Source of the DNA: Hungatella_A sp034142505
GTDB taxonomy: Bacteria > Bacillota > Clostridia > Lachnospirales > Lachnospiraceae
DNA length: 64,000 nt
Reading direction: 5' to 3'
Assembly: GCA_034142505.1 (NCBI GenBank)
Contig: JAWZDV010000012.1
Span: 62,001-126,000, forward strand
In this document: positions 45,668 to 54,333 of the stretch, one piece after another
How positions within the stretch are numbered: the first letter of the stretch is position 1
Layout of the letters: every line of letters starts with the position of its first letter
Program-made: the position numbers and the translations under genes
Notes under the pieces: generated by a model
What the model saw: only the letters and a program-made list of their open reading frames with translations
What the model was told of the DNA's origin: nothing
The model's database searches: none

Positions 45668-46762
45668 TCACAGCCGATACCGTTCCTCATACCTCTCCAA
45701 AGCGCTCCGCACCTCATCCACCCCATCATGAATCTGTAGCTCAAAATACAGTTCTCTCTTCTCAAACGGCTTTATCACCGCCAGATTCCCCGCCTCCCTC
45801 TCCCTGTCTCTCCCCCAGGTCCGGCAGTTACACGGCTCCAACCCCACCACATAACGCCCCTTCTGGAGACATTTCCAAAGATTAAACTGGTTCAGTTCCT
45901 CTGCCCGGAATTTCACCGTGGCCCCCAGCCCCAGCTTTTCATTCAACAGGGAAGCCCAGGCAAATCCATCCTCATCGGCGGCTGCCGTATGGTTATAGGC
46001 TCTCGCCCCATACCCATCATCCGGCTTCCCAATCACGCCAATCTCCCCTGCCGACTTCTCCGCCAGTTCCGACGTCGGAAACCTCTCATCGTAAGTCAGG
46101 CAGATCCGGCTCCCTTCATCCAACAGCGGATATCCAAAATTCATATGATAAACCAGCATAAACGGCACATCCCGAAACCCCAGGTTCTCCACACAGTCAT
46201 GAACATACACCGTGTTTTCCCCCATCTTCACCCGGATGTTTCTGGTCATACACAAATGCTCCCCAAAAGGTCTCGCCTGCCTCGTCTTACTCTCAAACTC
46301 CACCACATACTCCGCCGAACTTAAGTGAGGGGGACCATCCCACCAAGTCTTACACCCAATCTCCTCAGACGGCAGATTTGATACACTTCCATGCAGTTCC
46401 AGCCGCTCCCCGTCATCCTCCGACGGCAGCCCCGCCGTCGTCAGCCCGCAGGTCGCAAACATTCCTCCGGAGAAATTCTGATTCCACTCAAAATCCCCCT
46501 GCCTTGCAAATTCCGGAGCGGACACGCCCAGATTCGACAGCCAGCAAAGCGATTTCCCCTTAAAACGCAGGGACGAAATATCCGAAGCCCGGTCACACAC
46601 CACCGTCATCTCCAGCCCGCTCCCATTCCAGATATCCACCGCGTGAACCCCGTTCTTCTTCCCCTCGCAAAGCACATACCGTTTAAATCCGGCAATCTGA
46701 TCCATATGCCCAACCCGCTCATAAAGTTCCTGTTTTGATAAATGACAGAAAGCCATCCCCAT
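45668..46762 (-). CDS. DUF4432 aldose-1-epimerase-like protein
   Basis: A 364-residue beta-sandwich protein of the DUF4432/mutarotase superfamily. HLSKQELYERVGHMDQIAG is its typical start, and WLSNLGVSAPEF, GGMFATCGLTTAG and ELHGSVSNLP follow; VYHMNFGYPLLDEGS belongs to the later half. ATG 46762 (GGAGG 6 bases before) overlaps the livF stop by one base. Such proteins bind sugars or turn their anomers. Suggests that the operon's substrate has a sugar part. Confidence 0.85.
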   Translation of the reverse strand: MGMAFCHLSKQELYERVGHMDQIAGFKRYVLCEGKKNGVHAVDIWNGSGLEMTVVCDRASDISSLRFKGKSLCWLSNLGVSAPEFARQGDFEWNQNFSGGMFATCGLTTAGLPSEDDGERLELHGSVSNLPSEEIGCKTWWDGPPHLSSAEYVVEFESKTRQARPFGEHLCMTRNIRVKMGENTVYVHDCVENLGFRDVPFMLVYHMNFGYPLLDEGSRICLTYDERFPTSELAEKSAGEIGVIGKPDDGYGARAYNHTAAADEDGFAWASLLNEKLGLGATVKFRAEELNQFNLWKCLQKGRYVVGLEPCNCRTWGRDREREAGNLAVIKPFEKRELYFELQIHDGVDEVRSALERYEERYRL

Positions 46763-47472
46763 CACACACCTCCCAGATACGCCTGCTTCACCTCATCCGA
46801 ATGCAGCAGATTCTCCGCCGTGTCCTCCAGCACAATCTTCCCGGTCTCCAGCACATACGCCCGGTCCGAATGCTTTAACGCCACCCGCGCATTCTGCTCC
46901 ACCAGCAATATGGTGGTCCCCATGCTCCGAATCCGCAGAATCATCTCAAAAATCTCCTTAATCACCAGCGGCGCCAGCCCCAGCGACGGTTCATCCAAAA
47001 GCAGCAGCCTCGGCTTCCCCATCATCGCCCGCCCCACGGCCAGCATCTGCTGTTCCCCGCCCGACAGCGTTCCCGCCATCTGGTCCTTCCTGGCCTCCAG
47101 CTTCGGAAACAGCTCATACACCGTCCTCAGGCTCTCCGGTATCTCCTGCTCCGGCCGCAGATACGCCCCCAGTTTCAGATTATCAAGCACCGTAAACTTC
47201 GGAAACACCTGACGCCCCTCCGGCGACAGAATGATCCCCCTGCTCACCATCACCTTCGTATCCTTATTGGTAATGTCCTCGCCATCAAAGGTAATAGTCC
47301 CTCCCGCGCTCTCCTTCAGCCCCATGATTGTCCGCATAGTCGTACTCTTCCCCGCCCCATTGGACCCGATCAGCGTGATAATCTCCCCTTCCTTCACCTC
47401 AAGGCTGATGGATTTCAGAGCGCTGATGCTGCCATAGTTCACTTCGATCTCCTTTAATTCCAGCAACGCCAT
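46762..47472 (-). CDS. livF: LIV-type ABC importer ATPase (LivF-like)
   Basis: A 236-residue ATPase with Walker A GSNGAGKST, signature LSGGEQQMLAVGRA, Walker B LLLDEPSLGLAP and a family-specific EQNARVALKHSDRAYVLETG end. It follows livG by 2 bases. Confidence 0.95.
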   Translation of the reverse strand: MALLELKEIEVNYGSISALKSISLEVKEGEIITLIGSNGAGKSTTMRTIMGLKESAGGTITFDGEDITNKDTKVMVSRGIILSPEGRQVFPKFTVLDNLKLGAYLRPEQEIPESLRTVYELFPKLEARKDQMAGTLSGGEQQMLAVGRAMMGKPRLLLLDEPSLGLAPLVIKEIFEMILRIRSMGTTILLVEQNARVALKHSDRAYVLETGKIVLEDTAENLLHSDEVKQAYLGGV

Positions 47473-47474
47473 CT

Positions 47475-48242
47475 CTAATCCTCCTTCCCTAAGTACGCTT
47501 CAATTACCGCCTGGCTGGCGCGGATCTCCTCCGGCACCCCGTCCGCAATCAGCGCACCGTTGTCCAGCACGTAAATCCGCTCACAGATATTCATCACGAA
47601 CTTCATATCATGTTCAATCAACAGAACCGTATAATTCATCTTCTTTAACTTCGCCACAATCTCCAGCAGTTCCCCCGTCTCCTGCTCGTTCATTCCCGCC
47701 GCCGGCTCGTCCAGCAAAAGCAGCTTCGGCTGTGTCGCCAATGCCCTGGCAATCTCCAGCTTTCTCTGGTCCCCGTAAGGCAGACTGGTGGACATCTCAT
47801 ACCGCACATCAAAAAGTCCGAGAAGCTTTAACAGTTCCTCCGCCCGCTCCTCCATCTGCCGCTCCTCCTCCCGCTTCGCCTTCGTGTTAAAAAGGACGGA
47901 GGGCAGACCGGCCTTCGTGTTGGTGTGCATTCCCACCAGTACATTGTCAAGCACTGTCATTTTCGGAAACAGACGGATATTCTGGAACGTCCGGGAGAAT
48001 CCCGCTCTTGTAATCTCGTGTGGCTTCCATCCGGTCACATCCTTCCCCAGCAGGAAAACCTTTCCCTCCGTCGGACAGTACATCCCGGTGATGACATTAA
48101 AAAGCGTCGTCTTCCCCGCGCCGTTTGGTCCGATAATGCCAACGATCTCTCCCTCGGACACCTCCATGCTCACATCCGACAGCGCCACAAGGCCGCCGAA
48201 TCTTTGAGTCACGTTATTTACCTGAAGAACGACTTTGCTCAT
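47475..48242 (-). CDS. livG: LIV-type ABC importer ATPase (LivG-like)
   Basis: A 255-residue ATPase: GPNGAGKTT (Walker A), SRTFQNIRLF (Q-loop typical of LivG), LPYGDQRKLEIARA (signature variant usual in LivG) and LLLDEPAAGMNEQE. ATG 48242 is used (GGGAGG upstream); it overlaps the livM end. Confidence 0.95.
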   Translation of the reverse strand: MSKVVLQVNNVTQRFGGLVALSDVSMEVSEGEIVGIIGPNGAGKTTLFNVITGMYCPTEGKVFLLGKDVTGWKPHEITRAGFSRTFQNIRLFPKMTVLDNVLVGMHTNTKAGLPSVLFNTKAKREEERQMEERAEELLKLLGLFDVRYEMSTSLPYGDQRKLEIARALATQPKLLLLDEPAAGMNEQETGELLEIVAKLKKMNYTVLLIEHDMKFVMNICERIYVLDNGALIADGVPEEIRASQAVIEAYLGKED

Positions 48243-49233
48243 CTTTCGCACCTCCCGCCTTGTTGTTCTTGTCTCTCTGACCGATGTACTTAAAGTTCAC
48301 ATTTCCCAGCAGCCCATCCGGCCGCACCAGCATCAGACCCACTAGCAGCGCGCCGTAGATAAACATCCGGTACTGCATCAGGCCGCGGAGCATTTCCGGC
48401 AGGATACTTAAGCCGATGGCGCCGATAAAGCTGCCGAGCACATTTCCCAGGCCCCCAAAAATTACCATGACCAGCATCTCGTTGGACTGTACCCCGGAGA
48501 ACCCGGTTGGGTCGATATATCCCGTATACTGAGCGTAAAATGCTCCCGCCAGCCCTGCTAACATGGAAGAAACGATAAATATCATCATTTTATACTTGAA
48601 TACATTGATCCCCATGGCAGCCGCCGCCAGTTCATCATCCCGGGTGGCCAGCACCGCCTGTCCGATTCTGGAATTCATGATGTTGTTGATCACCACTACC
48701 GTTAGAATCAGCAGCACCAGCATCAGATAATAAAACTGATGGGGCGTGGTAATCTTAAAGCCAAAGAAGTCCGGTTTCGCAATCGCCATGATCCCCAGCG
48801 ACCCCCTCGTCAGGCTCATCCAGTTCAGCTCAATCAGCCGGACAATCTCACAGAACACCATGGTGATAATCGTAAAATAATACCCCTTCAGCTTCAGCAC
48901 CGGCAGCCCCAGCAGCAGTCCAAACGCCCCCGCCATCACCGCCGCCGCGGTAAACGACACAACCGCCGGGCACCCCGGTATCCTGGTCACCAGAATCGCC
49001 GCCGTGTAAGCCCCGATCCCCCAAAACGCCGCATGTCCAAAAGACATCTGACCCAGGAATCCCACCATCAGATTCAGGCTCAGCGCCAGCATGGTATACA
49101 TCAGACACACCGTCCCGATTCTCACCAGATACTTGGATGAGAACATCCACGGAAATACCAGCGCAAATAAAAAGGCCAGGAGAATCAACCGTTTTTTATG
49201 GTTCGCAAGAAACACCCATATTTTATTTACCAT
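48214..49233 (-). CDS. livM: LIV-type ABC importer permease (LivM-like)
   Basis: A 339-residue permease with about eight to ten spans; GQMSFGHAAFWGIGAYTAAIL and LAGAFYAQYTGYIDPTGF are LivM motifs. Overlaps livG by 29 bases. Confidence 0.95.
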   Translation of the reverse strand: MVNKIWVFLANHKKRLILLAFLFALVFPWMFSSKYLVRIGTVCLMYTMLALSLNLMVGFLGQMSFGHAAFWGIGAYTAAILVTRIPGCPAVVSFTAAAVMAGAFGLLLGLPVLKLKGYYFTIITMVFCEIVRLIELNWMSLTRGSLGIMAIAKPDFFGFKITTPHQFYYLMLVLLILTVVVINNIMNSRIGQAVLATRDDELAAAAMGINVFKYKMMIFIVSSMLAGLAGAFYAQYTGYIDPTGFSGVQSNEMLVMVIFGGLGNVLGSFIGAIGLSILPEMLRGLMQYRMFIYGALLVGLMLVRPDGLLGNVNFKYIGQRDKNNKAGGAKDEQSRSSGK

Positions 49234-49244
49234 CGTTTCCCCTC

Positions 49245-50123
49245 CTATACCTTATTCATCTGCTGTTTCCCGAACAGTCCGCTCGGCTTAAACAGCAGTA
49301 CCACGATCAGCACCGCAAACGCTATGGCGTCCCGGTATCCGGAGCTGATATACCCCGCCGCCAGCGTCTCGATAATCCCAATCGCCAGCCCGCCAAACAT
49401 AGCTCCCGGCAGCACTCCCACACCGCCCAATATCGCCGACGCAAAAATCTTCATCCCGATGGAGGTTCCCATATTGATATCCACCGTCTGGTAATACATC
49501 CCCACCAGCGTCCCTGCAATGGAGGCCAGTATTCCGCTGATAATAAAGGTAAAGGAGATCACCCCGTGGATATTGATCCCCATCAGCTTCGCCGCCTCGA
49601 TATTCTGCGCCGTCGCCCTCATGGCCTTCCCGATCTTCGTCTTATAGACAATCAGGGTCAGCGTCCCCATCAGAATCAGAGAGACACTCAAAATCAGAAT
49701 CTGAAGCCAGCTGATCACCGCTCCCCCAAACTCAATCTTCCCAAACTCAAAGGGCACCGGAAACGGCTTCGTCTCACTGCCAAACCAGATCATAATCGCA
49801 TTGTCAATCATCGTGGACATGCCCAAGGTGGTGATCAGCCCCGCCAGCTTCGGCGCCTTCTTCTGCCGCAGCCTGCGCAGACCAAACCGGTCCAGACAGT
49901 ATCCCACCGCGGCCGTCAGCACAATGCTCAAAAAGAATGCCAGCACAAACCGCTGCCCGGTGATCCCATACATCACCAGCGATAAATAGGCCCCCAGCAT
50001 ATACAGCGATCCATTGGCAAAGTTGGTCAGTTCCAGCACACCGAACACCAGTGTAAATCCAATGGCCACCAGCGCGTAGGTGCTGCCGATGGTAATTCCA
50101 TTCAGTAATTGTTGTAAGAACAT
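49245..50123 (-). CDS. livH: LIV-type ABC importer permease (LivH-like)
   Basis: A 292-residue permease; LNGITIGSTYALVAIGFTLVFGV at the start and the EAA-type ENIEAAKLMGINIHGVI region are typical of LivH. Follows the binding protein after an attenuating hairpin. Confidence 0.95.
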   Translation of the reverse strand: MFLQQLLNGITIGSTYALVAIGFTLVFGVLELTNFANGSLYMLGAYLSLVMYGITGQRFVLAFFLSIVLTAAVGYCLDRFGLRRLRQKKAPKLAGLITTLGMSTMIDNAIMIWFGSETKPFPVPFEFGKIEFGGAVISWLQILILSVSLILMGTLTLIVYKTKIGKAMRATAQNIEAAKLMGINIHGVISFTFIISGILASIAGTLVGMYYQTVDINMGTSIGMKIFASAILGGVGVLPGAMFGGLAIGIIETLAAGYISSGYRDAIAFAVLIVVLLFKPSGLFGKQQMNKV

Positions 50124-50144
50124 AGTATCCCTCTCTTATCAAAA

Positions 50145-50170
50145 GGGGCCGCCATGTATCTGGCAGCCCC
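50145..50170 (-). terminator. Attenuating hairpin between livK and livH
   Basis: Arms GGGGCCGCCA (50145-50154) and TGGCAGCCCC (50161-50170) form a GC-rich stem with one mismatch; on the minus strand it is followed by TTTT. Such a site lowers expression of the membrane genes relative to the abundant binding protein. Confidence 0.7.
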
Positions 50171-50179
50171 TAAAACCTC

Positions 50180-51451
50180 CTATTGTGCCAACTTGAAATT
50201 TCCGTTCTCAACCTGGAATGCATAGATTCCCTTGATCATCTCTTTATTTTCATTAAAACTCATATCATACCCGGATACGCCAGGGTAATTGCGCAGCTGC
50301 CGAAGTTCCGCCGCCAGCGCCTTGCTGTCCGTTCCAACCTTCATCGCCGCCTCCAGCACAATATTCACCGCGTCATAAGCGCTTGCCGCAAATCCGTCCG
50401 GGGAGTTGTTGTACTTCGCCACATACTTCTCCACAAACGCTTTGGTGGTATCATCCACATTGCCCGCCTCCAGCACGGAAGGAAGAAAACAGGGAATGCT
50501 GCTGAGCACCACCATGCCGTTTAACTTGTCGCCGGCGACATTCAAAAATTCCTCCGTCAGGCACATGCCGGGGCCGACATACTGGGCCTTAATATTCAGT
50601 GAATTGGCCTGCATGAAGATCTGGGCACAGTCGTTGTAAGAGGCAGACGCATAGATCACGTCCGGCGCCTCCGCCTTCACCTTGGAGAGAATCGGACTGA
50701 AATCCTTGGTCTGACCAGGAACAAAGGTCTCCACGATGGACAATTCCCCGCCCAGCTTCTCATACTCCGTCTTAAACACGTCGGAAGCAATCACGCCATG
50801 GTCCGTATTCTGGTAAATGATGGCAATCTTCTGGGGTCCGTAGGTATTGATCAAATATCTGGCAAATTCCGCCCCCTCATACTTCTGGCTCATCACCACC
50901 GAAAACATCATCTCCCCCATCCCCGGGAAATCCGTATGGGAAGCGTTGGGACTGAACAGCAGCAGCTCATTCTCCTCAAACACCGGCGCCGCCGCCATGG
51001 CACAGGAGGAAGAAAAACTTCCCATACCGGCAATCACGGAATCGTCGGTGACAATCTTATTCGCCACGTTCACCGCTTCCTTGGGATCGCCTTTATCGTC
51101 AAATACCTCCAGCACAAACTCCGTTTTGTTGGCCTCATTAAACTGGTCCAGCGCCAGCTCCGCCCCTTCTTTTAAGGAAATGCCATATTGCATCTGGTCC
51201 CCGGTCATCGGCAGGAAAAATGCCAGCTTATTTCTGCCGCCCAGATCCACCGCGCCCTGGCCCTCTGTCCCGGAGGACTGCTCCTTTGCATCCCCCGCCG
51301 CTGTTGTCCCCGCGTCTGCCTTTGCCTCTGTCTGAACCGGCGCCTGCGTCTCAGCCTTATCGCCTGCGGAACTGGCACAGCCGGTCAGCATCGTCATGCC
51401 CAGAGATAACATCACCGTACTGCCCAAAATTGATTTTAATGTTCTTTTCAT
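50180..51451 (-). CDS. livK: Branched-chain-amino-acid-type binding lipoprotein
   Basis: A 423-residue type I periplasmic-binding-like protein with lipobox MLTGC (C25), a linker rich in A, E, G, T, and the domain beginning KLAFFLPMTGDQMQYGISLKEG. LVK-type proteins bind amino acids but related forms bind aromatic acids, urea or sugar derivatives, so the ligand cannot be named. First gene of the operon, from the promoter at 51506-51534. Confidence 0.92.
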   Translation of the reverse strand: MKRTLKSILGSTVMLSLGMTMLTGCASSAGDKAETQAPVQTEAKADAGTTAAGDAKEQSSGTEGQGAVDLGGRNKLAFFLPMTGDQMQYGISLKEGAELALDQFNEANKTEFVLEVFDDKGDPKEAVNVANKIVTDDSVIAGMGSFSSSCAMAAAPVFEENELLLFSPNASHTDFPGMGEMMFSVVMSQKYEGAEFARYLINTYGPQKIAIIYQNTDHGVIASDVFKTEYEKLGGELSIVETFVPGQTKDFSPILSKVKAEAPDVIYASASYNDCAQIFMQANSLNIKAQYVGPGMCLTEEFLNVAGDKLNGMVVLSSIPCFLPSVLEAGNVDDTTKAFVEKYVAKYNNSPDGFAASAYDAVNIVLEAAMKVGTDSKALAAELRQLRNYPGVSGYDMSFNENKEMIKGIYAFQVENGNFKLAQ

Positions 51452-51505
51452 GTTTTCCTCCTTTAGTACTTAATTTCATTATGTAAGTATCTCTTTCATA
51501 AACAC

Positions 51506-51534
51506 ATCATAATTCATTCCATCCTGTTTGTCAA
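51506..51534 (-). promoter_or_regulatory. Promoter of the LIV-type/catabolic operon
   Basis: On the minus strand TTGACA (51529-51534), a 17-base spacer and TATGAT (51506-51511), about 55 bases before the livK start. Near-consensus. Confidence 0.82.
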
Positions 51535-51605
51535 TACTATTATTCGTAAAAAAGTACAATATTTTGACTTTTTTCGACATATTTTTGTCATTTTTACAAA
51601 CAAAA

Positions 51606-51636
51606 ATGTCCTGTTGTTTCGATGACAACAGGACAT
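51606..51636 (-). terminator. Terminator of the GntR gene
   Basis: Perfect 12-bp arms (51606-51617 and 51625-51636) around a 7-base loop, followed on the minus strand by TTTTTG, just after the GntR stop. Confidence 0.92.
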
Positions 51637-51655
51637 TATGTTATATTTATATATA

Positions 51656-52411
51656 TTATGCCTCACAGCCGTAAGAGATATGGGATTTATCACCTCGGTA
51701 GCGGGTGACCGAGTAGCACAGCGGCCGGCCATTTTCCTCTTCAGCCACATCCGTCACACACAGCAGCGACGCCCGGGTTCGGTTGATCTCCAGCAGCTCC
51801 AGATCATATTTGCTGGCCAGAGTGGCCTCAATCTTCACCGTCCGGTTCTTCGCGCAGATGCCATACTCCACCTCCAGCAGCTCAAACAGGTTGATATCCC
51901 GGAAATCCTTCTCTAGCACCGCCTGAAAATGTTCCGCCGACAGATAGGTGGCGCTGTACACAATGGGCGTCTCTCCCACCTTCCACAGCCGTTTTAAATA
52001 GATGAGCCGCGCATGATCCTCCAGCTTCAGTCTCTGGTTGATCTCCTCAATCCCGTCCATCACACACAGATCCAGAATCTCCACACTGCACTCCCTGGAA
52101 CTCCTCTCCAGGTAATGCTTCAAATGCTCAATGCCGGTATCGATCTTCAGTTCAATCTTTGGCTGGGCCACAAAGGTCCCGCTTTTCTTCTTCCGAACCA
52201 GAACCCCCTCCGACACCAGCTCGTTTAAGGCCTGCCGCACCGTGGGCCGGCTCAGCCCCAGACACTCACAGAACTCCGTCTCCCCCGGCAGTTTATCTCC
52301 CTGCTGCAGGCTGCCGTTGGACAGTTCATTCAAAATCATCCGCTTCACCTGGTAATAGAACGGGATGGGAATGTCCTTGTTGATTTTGTACTTTGCTTCG
52401 TTCAGATTCAC
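51656..52411 (-). CDS. GntR-family regulator (UTRA domain)
   Basis: A 251-residue regulator: the winged helix (YYQVKRMILNELSNGSLQQGDKLP, TVRQALNELVSEGVL, residues about 19-75) and a UTRA ligand domain ending ENGRPLCYSVTRYRGD. The UTRA fold usually binds sugar phosphates or related metabolites. It lies upstream of the LIV-type operon on the same strand, so it is the obvious candidate for its control. It has its own promoter and terminator. Confidence 0.92.
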   Translation of the reverse strand: MNLNEAKYKINKDIPIPFYYQVKRMILNELSNGSLQQGDKLPGETEFCECLGLSRPTVRQALNELVSEGVLVRKKKSGTFVAQPKIELKIDTGIEHLKHYLERSSRECSVEILDLCVMDGIEEINQRLKLEDHARLIYLKRLWKVGETPIVYSATYLSAEHFQAVLEKDFRDINLFELLEVEYGICAKNRTVKIEATLASKYDLELLEINRTRASLLCVTDVAEEENGRPLCYSVTRYRGDKSHISYGCEA

Positions 52412-52487
52412 AGTCCTTCTCCTTTAACTCTATGTATTTTCCAGCCATACATTACAAGTTTTCATTATGTCACTATCACTTGCTATT

Positions 52488-52516
52488 ATTATTCCTTATT
52501 TTGGAAGGATTGTCAA
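52488..52516 (-). promoter_or_regulatory. Promoter of the GntR gene
   Basis: On the minus strand TTGACA (52511-52516), a 17-base spacer and AATAAT (52488-52493). Confidence 0.72.
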
Positions 52517-52579
52517 CCCCTAAAAAGGCAAAACTGCCGGCGTATCTTAAAGTAATCTATTTATCACAGCAAGTATTCT

Positions 52580-52623
52580 AAAAAAGCCGGCTTCCACAAG
52601 ACTCAAGTCTTACAGAAACCGGC
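52580..52623 (-). terminator. Terminator after the YesM/YesN genes
   Basis: On the minus strand, GCCGG...CCGGC outer arms with an inner AAGACT/AGTCTT stem, followed by TTTTTT. It ends the two-component transcript about 180 bases after the response regulator stop. Confidence 0.75.
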
Positions 52624-52679
52624 AACCGCCTGCCGTCGATCCGCGCCCTCCTGCCGCGCTGCGAAAAACCGCTGCTCTA

Positions 52680-52802
52680 CCCATCCCTCAAATTCTTCTT
52701 CATCTCCCCTGTCAATTCTTCCTGCAGTTCCTCCGAAAACTCCCCCTTTGCATTAGATTTCTCCGTCCGATACGGCGGATAAGCTTGTGATTTAGATCGG
52801 AA
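52680..52802 (-). other. Possible gene remnant downstream of the response regulator
   Basis: After the regulator stop, a short open stretch in the minus strand reads about 38 codons (SKSQAYPPYRTEKSNAKG through ELTGEMKKNLRDG) and ends at TAG near 52679. It has coding-like composition but no start or ribosome site and follows a TGA. It may be the tail of a lost gene or a fortuitous frame. Confidence 0.3.
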
Positions 52803-54320
52803 TCAGCCATTCCTAACATTGTTTTTATAATCAAATGGATTCTGGCCAAAATTCTTTTTAAATACGGTGGAAAAATAGCTTAAATTCGAGTATCCCACCT
52901 GCTCCGCCACTTCGTAGACCTTTAAGTTGGTGGTCTCCAAAAGATGCAGGGCATGCTTGAGTCTCAGATTGTTTAAGTACACCACAAACTTGACTCCTGT
53001 CTCCTCTTTAAAAAGGCGGCTTAGATACTCTGAACTGATTCCGGCGCGGCTGGCTACATCAGAAAGTGTCAAAGGACCGGCGTATTGTTCTTCCATGCAG
53101 CTGATGGCGCTGCGGATCGGCGAGGAGTACTCATCACTCAACGCCTTCCCATATCCATGGCGTTCAAAGATATCCCTGATCACTCCGTCCAGCTCCTCGA
53201 TGGAACCAGTATCGGCAATCTCTTTCCCGATAGCAGACAGCTGTTCCTCCACCTGGTCTGTATCCTCCTTGGTGATATGAAACAGTGATGTGATAAAGAA
53301 CAGATACATTTTCTTCAGATAATCAATATCCGTGATCTCCTCACGCCGGGCTTCCTCCATCATCTGATCCCGAATATCCATGGCTTTCCGGTAGTTCTGG
53401 CTGACCAGTTCTTTTCCAAACAAAATCTTATACTTCTCCCCGTTGGATGTCCTGTATTTCCCGGTGGCCTGGGTGTAAAAGAAGCGTTCGCGGCTATGAT
53501 AAAAACTCAGTTTCACCCGCTCATAAGCCTGACGCATGGCCAGCCCCATCTTCGCAGGATTATCATAGATATCGCTGCAGCCGATCCGGCAGGAAACCTC
53601 TCCCATAATCTCCTCACAATAACCGTGCACCAATTGCATCAGCTGGCTCTCCCCGCTGCCTTTGTGCTGGTTTAAATTGCCGATAATCACCGTATGATTC
53701 CAATCTACCGGGATCTTCAGCACGTGAATCAGAATCTCATTCTGGGGAAGAGAAAAGCGGAGGGGTTCCTCCCCAAAGGCCATCACGTCCAGCGCCACAT
53801 ACGCCCCTTTCACAAGCGGGATCTCATACTCCCGAAGCATCGCCTCCGATACCTGTGCCCTGCTCTGCCCGAGTACCAGCGAGCGCAGATAATGATTCCG
53901 GTTGGTCAGTTCTTCCAGGGTCTTCTCAACCCCCGACTGCCCCGCCTCCCCGATACTTTCCGACGCTTTCTCAAGCACCTGTTTCAGACTCTCCTCCGTA
54001 ATCTCTGTCTTTAAAATATACTCCGATGCTCCCAGCTTGATGGATTTTCTGGCATACTCAAAATCCTCATGGCTGGTCAGTACCACCGTATAGACAGACG
54101 GATTTAAGTTATGGATCATCTGCATCATCTCCAGCCCGTCCATCACCGGCATACGGATATCCGTGATGACAATCTCCGGCAGCAGCTTCCGGTACATGGA
54201 AAATCCCTCTGCCCCATTGGCCGCCAATCCCGCCGCCTCATATCCTTCTATTTTATTTATACAAAATTCCAGCCACTGTCTGATGGGCATCTCGTCATCT
54301 ACCACCAATATTTTATGCAT
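52803..54320 (-). CDS. YesN-type response regulator (AraC output)
   Basis: A 505-residue response regulator: an N-terminal receiver (ILVVDDE with D8, D9; phospho-aspartate D54 in VITDIRMP; lysine in ILKTEI), a middle linker and a C-terminal AraC-type DNA-binding domain (ASRAGISSEYLSRLFKEETG; VGYSNLSYFSTVFKKNFG). ATG 54320 fits the GGAGGAG site. It follows the kinase by 13 bases; the pair usually controls ABC importer genes, here most likely the sulfatase and NitT/TauT-type operon beside it. Confidence 0.93.
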   Translation of the reverse strand: MHKILVVDDEMPIRQWLEFCINKIEGYEAAGLAANGAEGFSMYRKLLPEIVITDIRMPVMDGLEMMQMIHNLNPSVYTVVLTSHEDFEYARKSIKLGASEYILKTEITEESLKQVLEKASESIGEAGQSGVEKTLEELTNRNHYLRSLVLGQSRAQVSEAMLREYEIPLVKGAYVALDVMAFGEEPLRFSLPQNEILIHVLKIPVDWNHTVIIGNLNQHKGSGESQLMQLVHGYCEEIMGEVSCRIGCSDIYDNPAKMGLAMRQAYERVKLSFYHSRERFFYTQATGKYRTSNGEKYKILFGKELVSQNYRKAMDIRDQMMEEARREEITDIDYLKKMYLFFITSLFHITKEDTDQVEEQLSAIGKEIADTGSIEELDGVIRDIFERHGYGKALSDEYSSPIRSAISCMEEQYAGPLTLSDVASRAGISSEYLSRLFKEETGVKFVVYLNNLRLKHALHLLETTNLKVYEVAEQVGYSNLSYFSTVFKKNFGQNPFDYKNNVRNG

Positions 54321-54333
54321 CTGTCTCCTCCCG

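Noticed and set aside
44772..45731. A 319-codon open frame on the plus strand
   Set aside because: It is antisense to the amidohydrolase and DUF4432 genes; its composition follows from codon use on the other strand.
49137..49985. A 282-codon plus-strand frame over livM/livH
   Set aside because: Rich in arginine, glutamine and histidine as expected for a shadow of hydrophobic codons; no start site.
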